The notes below the pieces were generated by a model that did not search any database, was not told where the DNA came from, and was given only the letters and a program-made list of their open reading frames with translations. Positions 1-8,364 of a stretch of DNA of 37,087 nt are shown piece by piece. Source of the stretch: Balneolaceae bacterium (GTDB lineage: Bacteria; Bacteroidota; Rhodothermia; Balneolales; Balneolaceae). Each line of letters starts with the position of its first letter. The first letter of the stretch is position 1. Made by a program: the position numbers and the translations under genes. The stretch is from assembly GCA_007134085.1 (NCBI GenBank), contig SLLL01000110.1, forward strand, positions 1-37,087, written 5' to 3'.

Positions 1-453
1 GGTTTTGCAATTGGGGATGAAGGCAGTGCGGCTGACCTTGGTCGAAGGCTTCTCAAACTCTATTTCAGAAACAGCGGGCAGGAAAAAACCCTTCGATTTA
101 TCGGTGAAAAGCTAAAGTATAAAGATTATGCAACCATGATGAACCGAATCTACAGATCAGGCAAGCCAAACCGCGAGCTGGCTTCTGTAGCGGGCGAGGT
201 TTTGAATAACCCAATGCCACCTGAACTTTTGAACCTTATTCGTGACGCATTCACCGATTTCGCTGACAATCAGCTGGCACAGCTCAGCCTCGCAGCTGAT
301 GAAGAAATCGTATTCACAGGTAAAGTTGCTCAGGTTCATAAAGAGATTTTAATTCCACTGTTGAATCAAAAAGGGTTTAAAAATGTATCCGTTCGCTATC
401 CGGTTATATCAGCCTGGCGCGAACGGATAAAAGCAGGAGAGGATTTTTCGTAA
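1..453 (+). CDS. BadF/BadG/BcrA/BcrD-type ATPase, N-acetylglucosamine-kinase-like (5' end missing)
   Basis: The frame is open from the first base of the window, so this is the last 150 residues of a longer protein; the family is usually about 280-330 residues. The key motif is GDEGSAADLGRRLL at residues 5-18. The GDEGS signature followed by a helix is typical of the ASKHA-fold BadF/BcrA family, which includes GlcNAc kinases that phosphorylate amino sugars salvaged from cell-wall or chitin turnover. The phosphate-binding N-terminal half lies outside the window, so substrate is inferred only. The gene stops 43 bases before tatD on the same strand, and the two may be co-transcribed. An apparent ATG at 136 is only an internal methionine. 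Confidence 0.75.
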   Translation, partial: GFAIGDEGSAADLGRRLLKLYFRNSGQEKTLRFIGEKLKYKDYATMMNRIYRSGKPNRELASVAGEVLNNPMPPELLNLIRDAFTDFADNQLAQLSLAADEEIVFTGKVAQVHKEILIPLLNQKGFKNVSVRYPVISAWRERIKAGEDFS

Positions 454-496
454 ATCTATAAAACTCAATCTACCAATACTTTAGAGAAACGTTTTT

Positions 497-1267
497 TTGA
501 TTATTACAGACACCCACTGCCATCTCTACCTCCCTCAGTTCGAACAAGATCTTGATGATGTTCTCGGCCGGGCAGCTGCCTCGGGGATAAAACACATTTT
601 TTTACCGGCAATTGATTGGCCTTCTATCGATGCGATGGCTAACCTGAACCACCCTAAAATTACCTTCTATAAAATGGCCGGTATCCATCCATGCAGCGTT
701 GAGGATAATTTGCCAATTGATGATGAAAAACTGTTCAAACTTTGCAGCTCTGATGATTTTGTAGCCATTGGCGAAACCGGGCTCGATTATTACTGGAGCT
801 CAGATTTTGTGGATGAGCAGAAAAAAAGCCTCCGAATACATTGTGATGTTGCCCGACAAACAGCCAAGCCGATTGTGCTTCACAACCGCGACAGCACCAG
901 TGATCTGCTTGATATCATCGAAGAAGAACAAGATGGCAGGCTTACAGGCGTTTGGCACTGTTTTACCGGAACTGTTGATGAGGGCAAGCGTGCGCTCGAT
1001 CTCGGCTTAATGCTTGGTGTTGGAGGCGTTGCCACGTTTAAAAATGGCGGGGTTGATAAGGTGTTGAAACATTTGCCTCTCGATTCACTAATCCTCGAAA
1101 CAGACGCCCCATATCTTACACCTGCACCAAACCGCGGCAAACGAAATGAACCGGCTTACATCAAGCTTGTTGCTGAGAAACTGGCATTTATCAAAGACCT
1201 TTCCTTGCAGGAAATAGCTGAAATAACCACTTCGAATGCATTCCGGCTTTTTGATATTGAACCTTGA
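497..1267 (+). CDS. TatD family metal-dependent DNase
   Basis: This is a 256-residue TIM-barrel hydrolase of the TatD family, which are cytoplasmic Mg-dependent 3'-5' exonucleases involved in DNA repair and degradation. The expected metal ligands are visible: THCHL (His7, His9), GETGLDYYW (Glu93), LHNRDS (His129), WHCFTG (His154) and ETDAPYL (Asp203). Length matches the family. The start is TTG at 497: an in-frame TAG lies at 482-484 and no ATG lies between it and the conserved first strand. The gene follows the BadF-like gene by 43 bases and ends only 7 bases from the convergent kinase gene. TatD is the standard family name; which paralogue (TatD, YcfH, YjjV type) cannot be settled here. Confidence 0.93.
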   Translation: MIITDTHCHLYLPQFEQDLDDVLGRAAASGIKHIFLPAIDWPSIDAMANLNHPKITFYKMAGIHPCSVEDNLPIDDEKLFKLCSSDDFVAIGETGLDYYWSSDFVDEQKKSLRIHCDVARQTAKPIVLHNRDSTSDLLDIIEEEQDGRLTGVWHCFTGTVDEGKRALDLGLMLGVGGVATFKNGGVDKVLKHLPLDSLILETDAPYLTPAPNRGKRNEPAYIKLVAEKLAFIKDLSLQEIAEITTSNAFRLFDIEP

Positions 1268-1274
1268 AAGATTG

Positions 1275-3776
1275 CTATTCGGCGGATAGAGCCTGTTTGC
1301 CGGATTCCTGCCTCAAAAAATTTAAATCAGCAAACGCTGTTATGGTGTGGATGTCGTCCTCTCCTCTTGTACTTAATAGTGTTTCATAGCTTTTTGCCAG
1401 CAGTGGCTCAGCTTCCTGCAGCCTGCCAAGCTGTATCAAACAGCGGCCCAGCCTCGCCTCCGATTGTGCAATGCGCCAGTCGGTTTCTTCAAAAGCCTGC
1501 TTTCGGATGTCAAGTGCTTCGCGCAACATGGTTTCGGCTTCAGCAGCTTTGCCAAGTTCTATATACATACTGCCAACACCGTCCAGCGAGGTCGCAAGGT
1601 CGGAATGGGTAGGAGGCAGAGATCGCCGCCTTAACTGAAGCCCGTTTTCAAACTGTTGAAGTGCTTCTGCATAGTCTCCTAATTCCTCAAAAACTTTGCC
1701 CAGATTGTGATAAACAACCCCAATAAACGGGTGGTTGGCATGAAAAACCTGCTGCCCGATTTCAAGCGCCTTTAGTAAGTCGCCCATTGCCCTGTCGTAA
1801 TTTCCCAGGCCCTGGTGCACACCTGAGTAACCATTAAGAGTAAAAGCCATATATGGGTGTACGTCCCCCCAGATCTCCCGTATCACCTCTATGGCTTCTT
1901 CGAAAAGCTCACCTGCACCTTCAAGTTCACCGGTTCTGTGCATCAAAATGGCAAGGTTATTTAAGTTAGCTGCAAGATTGCTTCCCGGTTCCGGGTCTTT
2001 ACGCCTGATTTCAACCACACGCCTTAGCATGTTTTTTGCTTCTTCCATATTTCCCCTGCCTTCATAAATTATCGCCAGGGTGTTTAAAGTACTTGCAACT
2101 TCGGGGTGATTCGGCCCATAAAATTCCATATTCAATTCAAGCACTTCCTGCGTTGAAGATTGGGCGCGATCGAGCATTCCCATCCTATATTCAAGGTTTG
2201 CAAGCTCAAGCAGAGCAGAAACATATTGAGGCGACTGCTCTTGGATAGACCGAAATCCTTCTACCGACATTTCCAGTGCCGGCAAGGCCTGTTCGTAAAG
2301 CCCAAGGTTTTGATATACTTTGCCAATCATGCCAAGCATTTGGGCCTGAACTGCCGTTTGCCCTTCAAGCTCCGTCTGAACTTTTTCAAAGCCTTCGTCA
2401 AGCATTTCCCTTGCCGTTTTTGAGCCGTCATTGGCTTTAGTTGGGTCAGATTCCTCAAAAAGCTGAACCAGGAACTCAGCAATCTGCTCTGCCTGCTGGG
2501 CGTGAATCTCAGCCCGCTCGGCGTTTAACGTGGCCTGATGAGCCTGCCATAACACCCCGGCAACACCTACCAGCAACGCAACAAAGGCAATGGCTGCAGT
2601 TGCTGCTGCAACTTTATTGCGATAGATAAATTTCTTAACACGATATCTTAGTGTTGGCGCTCTTGCTGATATAGGCTCTCCATTGAGAAAATTTTCGAGA
2701 TCTTCGGCTAAGGAAAGTGCAGAAGGATACCTCCGATGCGGCTCTTTCCACATAGCCATTAGAATTATTCTGTCCAGATCGCCGGATAGCTGTTTGCTTA
2801 TCTGTACAGAATCGTATCCATTTCTGCTTTCACTTAATGCTGCCTCACTGGGTTTGGGTGGTTCCGTTTCGCAAACAATCTTTTCAATTTCCAGCATCGA
2901 CATGGTCTGGATCTGGTATGGCTTGCGGCCGGCTAGCAACAGGTAGAGCAGCACACCGAGCGAATACACATCCGATACCGTGGAAATTTGGATACCCTGA
3001 ACCTGCTCGGGGCTTGCAAACTCAGGGGTCATAATCCTCATTCCGGTTCGCGTTTGAAAAACATTGGCACCTTCCAACTCCGGTTCCAGAAGTTTTGCAA
3101 TGCCAAAATCAATCAACTTTATTTCACCCTTCTCTGTAACCAGTACATGTTCCGGTTTCAGATCCCTGTGCACCACAAGGTTCTGGTGGGCATAATGAAC
3201 TGCCTTGCAAACATCCTGAAATAATCGAATCCTCTCTTGCAGATTGAGCCTTTTTTTATCAGACCACTCATCCAGCGGAACGCCGTCCACATATTCCATT
3301 ATTACATATGGAGTGCCCTGTCTGGTTATCCCGCCATCTATCAGCCGCGCGATATTTGGGTGATCCAGTGAGGCAAGAATCCTCTGCTCCGATTCGAAAC
3401 GATGCCGCGAATTTGAATCGAAACCAATACCCCTGAGAAGTTTAAGAGCTACATACTCACCATTGGCATGCCGGGCTAAATACACCGTTGCACTGCCACC
3501 TTCGCCAAGCTTTTTTATAATTTCATAATCATCTATTTGCTCATTTTCCTGCTGATCTGAGGTGATGGACGACTTTGTGAGCGAATAAATTTTGCGCTGA
3601 AACTCCTCTACAAATAGCCGTGCATTTTTATTTTTTTTTTTTTTTTCTAAAACTTTCTCCCGCAATGATTCATCACCATCACACCATTCATCCAGCAGGC
3701 CGTCCCACTCTTGTTCCGGAATATTCGTCAGTTTATCGGCAAGCTCTTTAGCTTTTAGATTGTGATCCTCATCCAT
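1275..3776 (-). CDS. Transmembrane Ser/Thr protein kinase with C-terminal TPR repeats
   Basis: 833 residues. An N-terminal tail (1-80) precedes a Hanks-type kinase domain (about 84-365): glycine loop KLGEGGSATVY at 89-99, ATP lysine K112 in VALKLL, catalytic HRDLKP with D205, and DFG at 223-225. One transmembrane helix (about 388-410) is followed by a helical linker and tetratricopeptide repeats over roughly 470-820. The kinase faces the cytoplasm and the TPRs lie on the other side of the membrane. The position that normally holds the Mg-binding Asn after HRDLKP is His210, which is unusual. Codons 44-49 contain a run of 16 A. The gene begins 39 bases downstream of an ECF sigma factor gene; this pairing is common in several phyla, so the kinase probably acts in the same signalling route. 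The substrate is unknown. Confidence 0.92.
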   Translation of the reverse strand: MDEDHNLKAKELADKLTNIPEQEWDGLLDEWCDGDESLREKVLEKKKKNKNARLFVEEFQRKIYSLTKSSITSDQQENEQIDDYEIIKKLGEGGSATVYLARHANGEYVALKLLRGIGFDSNSRHRFESEQRILASLDHPNIARLIDGGITRQGTPYVIMEYVDGVPLDEWSDKKRLNLQERIRLFQDVCKAVHYAHQNLVVHRDLKPEHVLVTEKGEIKLIDFGIAKLLEPELEGANVFQTRTGMRIMTPEFASPEQVQGIQISTVSDVYSLGVLLYLLLAGRKPYQIQTMSMLEIEKIVCETEPPKPSEAALSESRNGYDSVQISKQLSGDLDRIILMAMWKEPHRRYPSALSLAEDLENFLNGEPISARAPTLRYRVKKFIYRNKVAAATAAIAFVALLVGVAGVLWQAHQATLNAERAEIHAQQAEQIAEFLVQLFEESDPTKANDGSKTAREMLDEGFEKVQTELEGQTAVQAQMLGMIGKVYQNLGLYEQALPALEMSVEGFRSIQEQSPQYVSALLELANLEYRMGMLDRAQSSTQEVLELNMEFYGPNHPEVASTLNTLAIIYEGRGNMEEAKNMLRRVVEIRRKDPEPGSNLAANLNNLAILMHRTGELEGAGELFEEAIEVIREIWGDVHPYMAFTLNGYSGVHQGLGNYDRAMGDLLKALEIGQQVFHANHPFIGVVYHNLGKVFEELGDYAEALQQFENGLQLRRRSLPPTHSDLATSLDGVGSMYIELGKAAEAETMLREALDIRKQAFEETDWRIAQSEARLGRCLIQLGRLQEAEPLLAKSYETLLSTRGEDDIHTITAFADLNFLRQESGKQALSAE
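3631..3646 (-). repeat. A16 homopolymer inside the kinase coding sequence
   Basis: On the coding (minus) strand this is 16 consecutive A, then T, then five more A. It encodes the end of Glu44, Lys45-Lys48 and part of Asn49. The reading frame shown is intact. A tract this long is prone to polymerase slippage during replication and transcription, and a one-base change would truncate the protein before the kinase domain. A sequencing length error is also possible in such a run. Confidence 0.9.
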
Positions 3777-3815
3777 ACTTTTTCTCCTAGATACCGGAAA
3801 TTGAGGTATTATGGC

Positions 3816-4388
3816 TCAATTTCCCAGTTTTTCATAAATCCAATTGCAGGCAGCCTGCCAATCTCGTTTTACCGTTGCGGGGGAGATATCCAGGGCAAAT
3901 GCGGTGTCTTCTACCGTCATACCGCCAAAAAACCTGCATTCAAACACTTTACTTTGCCTCTCATTTACCTTCTCAAATTGTTTGAGAACCTCATCCATCT
4001 CGAGTAATTCGGCAGCGGTTTTTTGATCACCTATCAGGTCTAAATCGTAATCTTCAGCGCGCTGGTATTCACCTCCTCGCTTTACCGAAGCTGTTCGCTC
4101 GGCATAATTTATGAGAATTTGTCGCATGGCTTTCGAGGCAAGAGCTAAAAAATGACGCTTGTTTTCAATTTGGTTCGGCTGGTTTTTCCAAAGCTTGAGA
4201 TAGGTTTCATGAATCAGCGCAACGGTATTTATTGTTTCAGCCCCGTTCCACCGTCCCCGTTGTTTTTTTGCAATCGAGTGCAGCTCATCATATACCAATT
4301 CAAACAGCTCATTTAAAGCAGTGCTATCGCCATCCGAATATTTCTGGATTAGCAAAGTTGGTGTATGAGTTTGCATCCCGCTCATCAT
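3816..4388 (-). CDS. ECF-type RNA polymerase sigma factor (TIGR02999-like)
   Basis: 190 residues. The region-2 helix pattern is seen around 28-100, including IHETYLKLW and HFLALASKAMRQIL, and the region-4 helix-turn-helix around 143-185 contains MTVEDTAFALDISPATVKRDW. This matches the extracytoplasmic-function sigma subfamily TIGR02999, which is common in Planctomycetes, Acidobacteria and Rhodothermota/Balneolota. The gene lies 39 bases upstream of a membrane Ser/Thr kinase with TPRs and no anti-sigma gene is visible, so activation by the kinase is a reasonable inference. The start chosen is the first ATG of an ATG-ATG pair at 4388; an ATG four codons in is also possible. The 255-base divergent gap to the cytochrome gene should hold the promoters, but I could not identify a convincing one. 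Confidence 0.92.
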   Translation of the reverse strand: MMSGMQTHTPTLLIQKYSDGDSTALNELFELVYDELHSIAKKQRGRWNGAETINTVALIHETYLKLWKNQPNQIENKRHFLALASKAMRQILINYAERTASVKRGGEYQRAEDYDLDLIGDQKTAAELLEMDEVLKQFEKVNERQSKVFECRFFGGMTVEDTAFALDISPATVKRDWQAACNWIYEKLGN

Positions 4389-4643
4389 TCCTCAATCCAT
4401 TTTAACTGCAACAACCTGGGATAAGCATTTATATAGTCACTTTAATATCACAGAATTTCAAAAAATGTAATAAAAACCCGCCTATTTATGAAAATGAATG
4501 AGCATTGAGCCCTCCTGATGTTTTTTTCTGTAACTGATTATAAACCTAGTGAATTCTTCGTCTCCAAAATGAAGCAGTGCATGGAGTTAGTCATGGGTAA
4601 TTAAGTCTTTCAAACCTTCATAACCATTAAAATTCTTCTCCTG

Positions 4644-5627
4644 ATGAAACGACTATTTCGATATCTGCTAATCATTGTTCTGATTTTCACTGTTACTATC
4701 GCTGCGATTGCAAGTTATCTTGCCTTCTTTCTGCCAAATGTTGGGCCGGCCCCCGGCCTGGAAATTGAAATTACAGAAGAGAGAATTGAGCGAGGTAAGT
4801 ATTTGGCAAACCACGTTATGCTCTGCATGGAGTGCCACGCCGTAAGGGATTTCAGCCTTTTTGCCGGGCCGCCCATTCCTGAAACACTTGGCGCGGGGGG
4901 GACCGTTTTTGATCAAAAATTGGGGCTTCCGGGAAGTTTTGTTTCAGAAAATCTGACCCCATACAAAATGGAGAGTTGGACCGACGGCGAACTCTATCGT
5001 GCCATTGTTTCCGGTGTATCTAAAGATGGAAGGGCTCTATTCCCGATTATGCCGTATCCGAATTTTGCACAAGTGGATGAAGAGGATATTTATGCTGTAA
5101 TAGCTTACCTGAGGACACTTGAGCCCATTGCTGCTGATCATCCTTCATCAAAAGCTGACTTCCCTATGAGCCTGATCATGAACACCATTCCGGCAGCTCC
5201 TTCACATCAGCCACGCCCCAATAAATCTGAACTGATTGATTATGGAAGGTACCTGGTAACAGCCGGAGTTTGCAACGATTGCCATACGCGAATTGAACGT
5301 GGTGAATTTGTGGGGGAACTTTATGCAGGAGGTAATGAATTCCCAATGCCGGATGGCTCAGTAGTACGGGCTGCAAATATTACACCTCATGCAACGGGTA
5401 TTGGCAACTGGACGGAGGAACAGTTTGTAACTCGCTTTAAAATATATGCTGATACATCGTACGTGCCTCGCACGGTTCAACCCGGCGAGTTTCAAACCAT
5501 TATGCCCTGGAGCAAGTATGCAGGTATGGCCATTGAAGACCTTCAGGCAATTTTTGCCTACCTGCAAAGTCTGCCGCCTGTTGATAACCGGGTAGAGATC
5601 TTTTCACCAGCTAAAGACATCAACTAA
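4644..5627 (+). CDS. Membrane-anchored diheme cytochrome c
   Basis: 327 residues. An N-terminal hydrophobic segment (about 6-30) without a lipobox probably anchors the protein, with the rest in the periplasm. Two cytochrome c domains follow, each with one CXXCH heme site: CMECH at 61-65 and CNDCH at 210-214. Candidate axial methionines lie in FPIMPYP (Met136) and in TIMPWSKY. Two-domain proteins of this shape resemble cytochrome subunits of membrane dehydrogenases, but no dehydrogenase gene is adjacent. The next gene begins 16 bases downstream and encodes a lipoprotein, so the pair is probably one operon. The electron donor and acceptor cannot be read from the sequence. Confidence 0.9.
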   Translation: MKRLFRYLLIIVLIFTVTIAAIASYLAFFLPNVGPAPGLEIEITEERIERGKYLANHVMLCMECHAVRDFSLFAGPPIPETLGAGGTVFDQKLGLPGSFVSENLTPYKMESWTDGELYRAIVSGVSKDGRALFPIMPYPNFAQVDEEDIYAVIAYLRTLEPIAADHPSSKADFPMSLIMNTIPAAPSHQPRPNKSELIDYGRYLVTAGVCNDCHTRIERGEFVGELYAGGNEFPMPDGSVVRAANITPHATGIGNWTEEQFVTRFKIYADTSYVPRTVQPGEFQTIMPWSKYAGMAIEDLQAIFAYLQSLPPVDNRVEIFSPAKDIN

Positions 5628-5643
5628 AACTAGGTATACATTT

Positions 5644-6597
5644 ATGAAAACAATAAACAACCATAAACTCAGTCTCCTTTGCCTGGTTGCAATTTTTAGT
5701 TTTTCTGGCATCATGTGGGGGTGTAGCGACTCTTCCACCTCAGCGGATGAAGAGATCGATGTAGACAGATTGATCAGTGAAATAAGAGCTGCTACGCAGG
5801 CATACCGTGACATTGAAGCAGCAAAAGCCGCAGGCTGGAATACGATGTTGTCGCCTTGTGTGGCACACCCTACCGAGGGCGGCATGGGATATCACATGGG
5901 CAGGATGCAGTTTTTCGATGGCAGAACCAACCACCTGGAACCACAAGTTCTGCTATATGAACCTACCCAGGGCGGTGGTATGGAGTTCATCGGGGTTGAG
6001 TATATCATCCCGTTCGATATTCTGCCTGCTTCTTCGGAACCCCCTATGATTCTTGGCGAACATTACTATCAAAATCATCAATTGGGATTTTGGGCTCTGC
6101 ATGTTTGGACCGAAAAAGACAATCCATCAGGTATGTTTGCAGACTGGAACCCCAGTGTTTCGTGCGAATTTGAGGTGGATGTAATGCTAAATGAAGTGAG
6201 GGCAGTAACAGAAGCCTATCATAATATAGATAATGCTATGGCCGCCGGCTGGGATACATTCATGTCCCCTTGTGTGGAGCATCCTGTAGAAGGAGGAATG
6301 GGTTATCACGTTGGAAGAATGGAGTTTGTTGATGGCCGCACAAACTATTTGGAACCACAGGTATTACTATACGAACCTCTTGAGGATGGTAGCATGGAGT
6401 TTATCGGGGTGGAGTATATTGTACCTTTTGCCATTCATCCGACTGATGCTGAGCCGCCCATGACATTGGGCCAGCATTATCACCAAAATCCGAATCTGGA
6501 AATATGGGCTCTTCATGTTTGGACTGAAAAAGAGAACCCATCGGGTATGTTTGCCGACTGGAACCCGAATGTTTCATGCCAGTATGCTGATGATTAA
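5644..6597 (+). CDS. Lipoprotein with two copies of an uncharacterised domain
   Basis: 317 residues. A signal peptide ends at Cys27 (SGIMWGC), a slightly atypical lipobox, so the mature protein should be lipid-anchored. The rest is two copies of a domain of about 130 residues, near 46-176 and 183-313. I count about 70% identity between them by eye. Conserved blocks in both are SPCV-HP-EGGMGYH-GRM, FDGRTN or VDGRTN, LEPQVLLYEP, MEFIGVEYI-PF, WALHVWTEK-NPSGMFADWNP and a final SC. Each copy has two cysteines, possibly a disulfide, plus conserved His and Glu residues that could bind a metal or cofactor. Related single-domain proteins occur widely without known function. The gene follows the diheme cytochrome by 16 bases, so a periplasmic redox role is possible but unproven. 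Confidence 0.8.
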   Translation: MKTINNHKLSLLCLVAIFSFSGIMWGCSDSSTSADEEIDVDRLISEIRAATQAYRDIEAAKAAGWNTMLSPCVAHPTEGGMGYHMGRMQFFDGRTNHLEPQVLLYEPTQGGGMEFIGVEYIIPFDILPASSEPPMILGEHYYQNHQLGFWALHVWTEKDNPSGMFADWNPSVSCEFEVDVMLNEVRAVTEAYHNIDNAMAAGWDTFMSPCVEHPVEGGMGYHVGRMEFVDGRTNYLEPQVLLYEPLEDGSMEFIGVEYIVPFAIHPTDAEPPMTLGQHYHQNPNLEIWALHVWTEKENPSGMFADWNPNVSCQYADD

Positions 6598-6623
6598 TCA
6601 GCCGGGAACATAATCAGGAGATA

Positions 6624-6667
6624 GAGGTGGGCTGCATTTTTTGAGAAATCAGCCTGCCTCCTTTTTA
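6624..6667 (+). terminator. Rho-independent terminator after the duplicated-domain lipoprotein
   Basis: The left arm is GAGG-TG-GGCTG (6624-6634) and the right arm CAGCC-TG-CCTC (6650-6660). They pair over 4 and 5 bp around a small internal loop and are followed by CTTTTTAA. It lies 27 bases after the stop codon, between two convergent genes, and suits the plus-strand operon. Confidence 0.6.
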
Positions 6668-6694
6668 ATCTACCTTTCTTTTATTTGCTCCTAA

Positions 6695-7369
6695 TTATCT
6701 GAGAACCTCCCCATCTTTCCTTGCCTGTTTTATCACATTGCCCGAAGTAATAGCATAAAACGGAGTAATGGGATAGCCGGTTTGTCGAAGTGCGCGTGCA
6801 GTCCATGTGTTTGATGTTTTCGGGATGAAATATCTGCCCCGAGCTTTAAAGAACGTACTGTTTCTGTAAAGTCCTTCTGCAGCGAATTGCGGTATATCCT
6901 CACGATTAAGCCGGAATCGATCCCCGATAAATTTAGCCAGTTCTTGTGCTCCCTCCTCTGTTACCTGCACCCTCACAATCGTACTAGCCGTAAAATAGCG
7001 TTCAACAGGCATATCAATTCCAACTACGTGAATTACACTTCTTGTAGGCAGTAGCGCTGCACGCATCATCAACCCAAAACCTGCCTCAGAATCAGTGTAA
7101 TATCTTCCATCACCCCAGCCAAACTTAAATATCGCAGCTTGGGGCATTTTTTCATGCTGGGGAAGAAAAGGTTCAATGTGTTCACGTTCAATGGCAATTC
7201 CTACATGCCAGCCATGGCTTATGATATACACAGGCACAGGCCGTAACTCCTCATCCTCCGGGTAGAGATGCTGCACAGGCCCCAAACACCCGCCCAGCCA
7301 CACTAAACAGAGAAGAAGAGGGATTAAGAATCCGGACATTCTTTTTACACCATTTCTAATATTCAGCAT
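6695..7369 (-). CDS. TIGR02117/DUF2459 family lipoprotein
   Basis: 224 residues. A signal peptide ends in LVWLGGC (Cys28), indicating a lipoprotein. The motifs HGWHVGI near the N-terminus, FGWGDGRYY and TSNTW near the C-terminus match the TIGR02117/DUF2459 family. The family is uncharacterised; conserved His, Asn and Trp residues suggest an enzyme or binding fold but no activity is established. A second ATG ten codons in (7339) would give a tighter signal peptide and may be the true start. The gene stands alone between two plus-strand units. Confidence 0.8.
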   Translation of the reverse strand: MLNIRNGVKRMSGFLIPLLLCLVWLGGCLGPVQHLYPEDEELRPVPVYIISHGWHVGIAIEREHIEPFLPQHEKMPQAAIFKFGWGDGRYYTDSEAGFGLMMRAALLPTRSVIHVVGIDMPVERYFTASTIVRVQVTEEGAQELAKFIGDRFRLNREDIPQFAAEGLYRNSTFFKARGRYFIPKTSNTWTARALRQTGYPITPFYAITSGNVIKQARKDGEVLR

Positions 7370-7545
7370 CTGTAAACCAGAGATTAGGTAAATTTTCAGG
7401 TACCATGTAAAGACATCAGAAGTGCATCATAAACTTTCGTTCTTTCATCAAATTATTCTAAAGTACTGTTTTTGTGATGAAGCTCGAAAGTAAATAAGCG
7501 CTTTTGTACTTTAACGGTGCTAAACTGTTCACCCATATTGTTTTA

Positions 7546-8340
7546 ATGGCAAAATCAAAAAGTTTAACCTACACATCTTACCTGAAAGTAAAAGAGCTGC
7601 TCGAGCTTCAACAGCCCGAATCTAAGCCTGCCGAGCACGATGAGATGCTCTTCATAATTATTCACCAGGTTTATGAGCTTTGGTTCAAACAGATTTTGCA
7701 TGAGCTCGATAAGCTCAGGAAAGATCTTAAAGCAGGTAACAGCTGGGCAGCAGGCAAAACGATGAGACGTGTTTTGACTATTCTTAAAACCATGGTTTCT
7801 CAGGTTGATATCCTTGAAACGATGACACCTCTCGAGTTCAACAGTTTCCGAGGGTTTCTGCAAAGTGCCAGCGGATTCCAATCCGTGCAATTCCGGGAAA
7901 TGGAGATACTGTGCGGCATGCGGTCAAAACATATCATTGATGTACATAAAGATCAGCCTGAGCTTCAACAGAACCTCTTGAATCGGGAAAACGAAGATAC
8001 TCTCTGGGAAAGCTTCTGTGCATTTTTACAAAAAAGGGGACACAACATCAATATACCGCAGCGGATGAATGAACATGGGTTGGTACATGAGCCATCAAAA
8101 CATAATCAAAATATTCTCGTTGAGATTATGAAAAACGATCCCGAAGCGGCCCATCTCTGTGAACTTTTTGTGGATTACGATGAAGGGCTGATGGAGTGGC
8201 GATACCGGCATGTAAAGATGGTTGAGCGCACCATTGGCACCAAGCGGGGTACCGGTGGATCGGATGGGTCGGCATATCTGCATAAAACGCTGAATAATCC
8301 TATATTCCCAGACTTATGGGCAATAAGAACTTTATTTTAA
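7546..8340 (+). CDS. kynA: Tryptophan 2,3-dioxygenase
   Basis: 264 residues from the ATG at 7546; an in-frame TTG at 7504 would add 14 residues that do not fit the family. The protein opens the indole ring of L-tryptophan to N-formylkynurenine with a heme, the first step of the kynurenine pathway. Family motifs are clear: LTYTSYLKV, EMLFIIIHQVYELWFKQI, SGFQSVQFREME, WRYRHVKMVERTIG (with the heme-ligating His) and GTGGSDGSAYL. No kynB, kynU or other kynurenine gene lies nearby. The next gene, a GH16 lipoprotein, starts 24 bases downstream, which may mean shared transcription without shared function. Confidence 0.95.
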   Translation: MAKSKSLTYTSYLKVKELLELQQPESKPAEHDEMLFIIIHQVYELWFKQILHELDKLRKDLKAGNSWAAGKTMRRVLTILKTMVSQVDILETMTPLEFNSFRGFLQSASGFQSVQFREMEILCGMRSKHIIDVHKDQPELQQNLLNRENEDTLWESFCAFLQKRGHNINIPQRMNEHGLVHEPSKHNQNILVEIMKNDPEAAHLCELFVDYDEGLMEWRYRHVKMVERTIGTKRGTGGSDGSAYLHKTLNNPIFPDLWAIRTLF

Positions 8341-8364
8341 CTCTAACCATATAAATAAACCGAC

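Noticed and set aside
7504-7545. TTG start for tryptophan 2,3-dioxygenase
   Set aside because: The 14 extra residues do not match the family and an ATG lies directly before the conserved start.
7546-8340. Kynurenine operon
   Set aside because: Only the dioxygenase is present; neighbours are a DUF2459 lipoprotein and GH16 enzymes.
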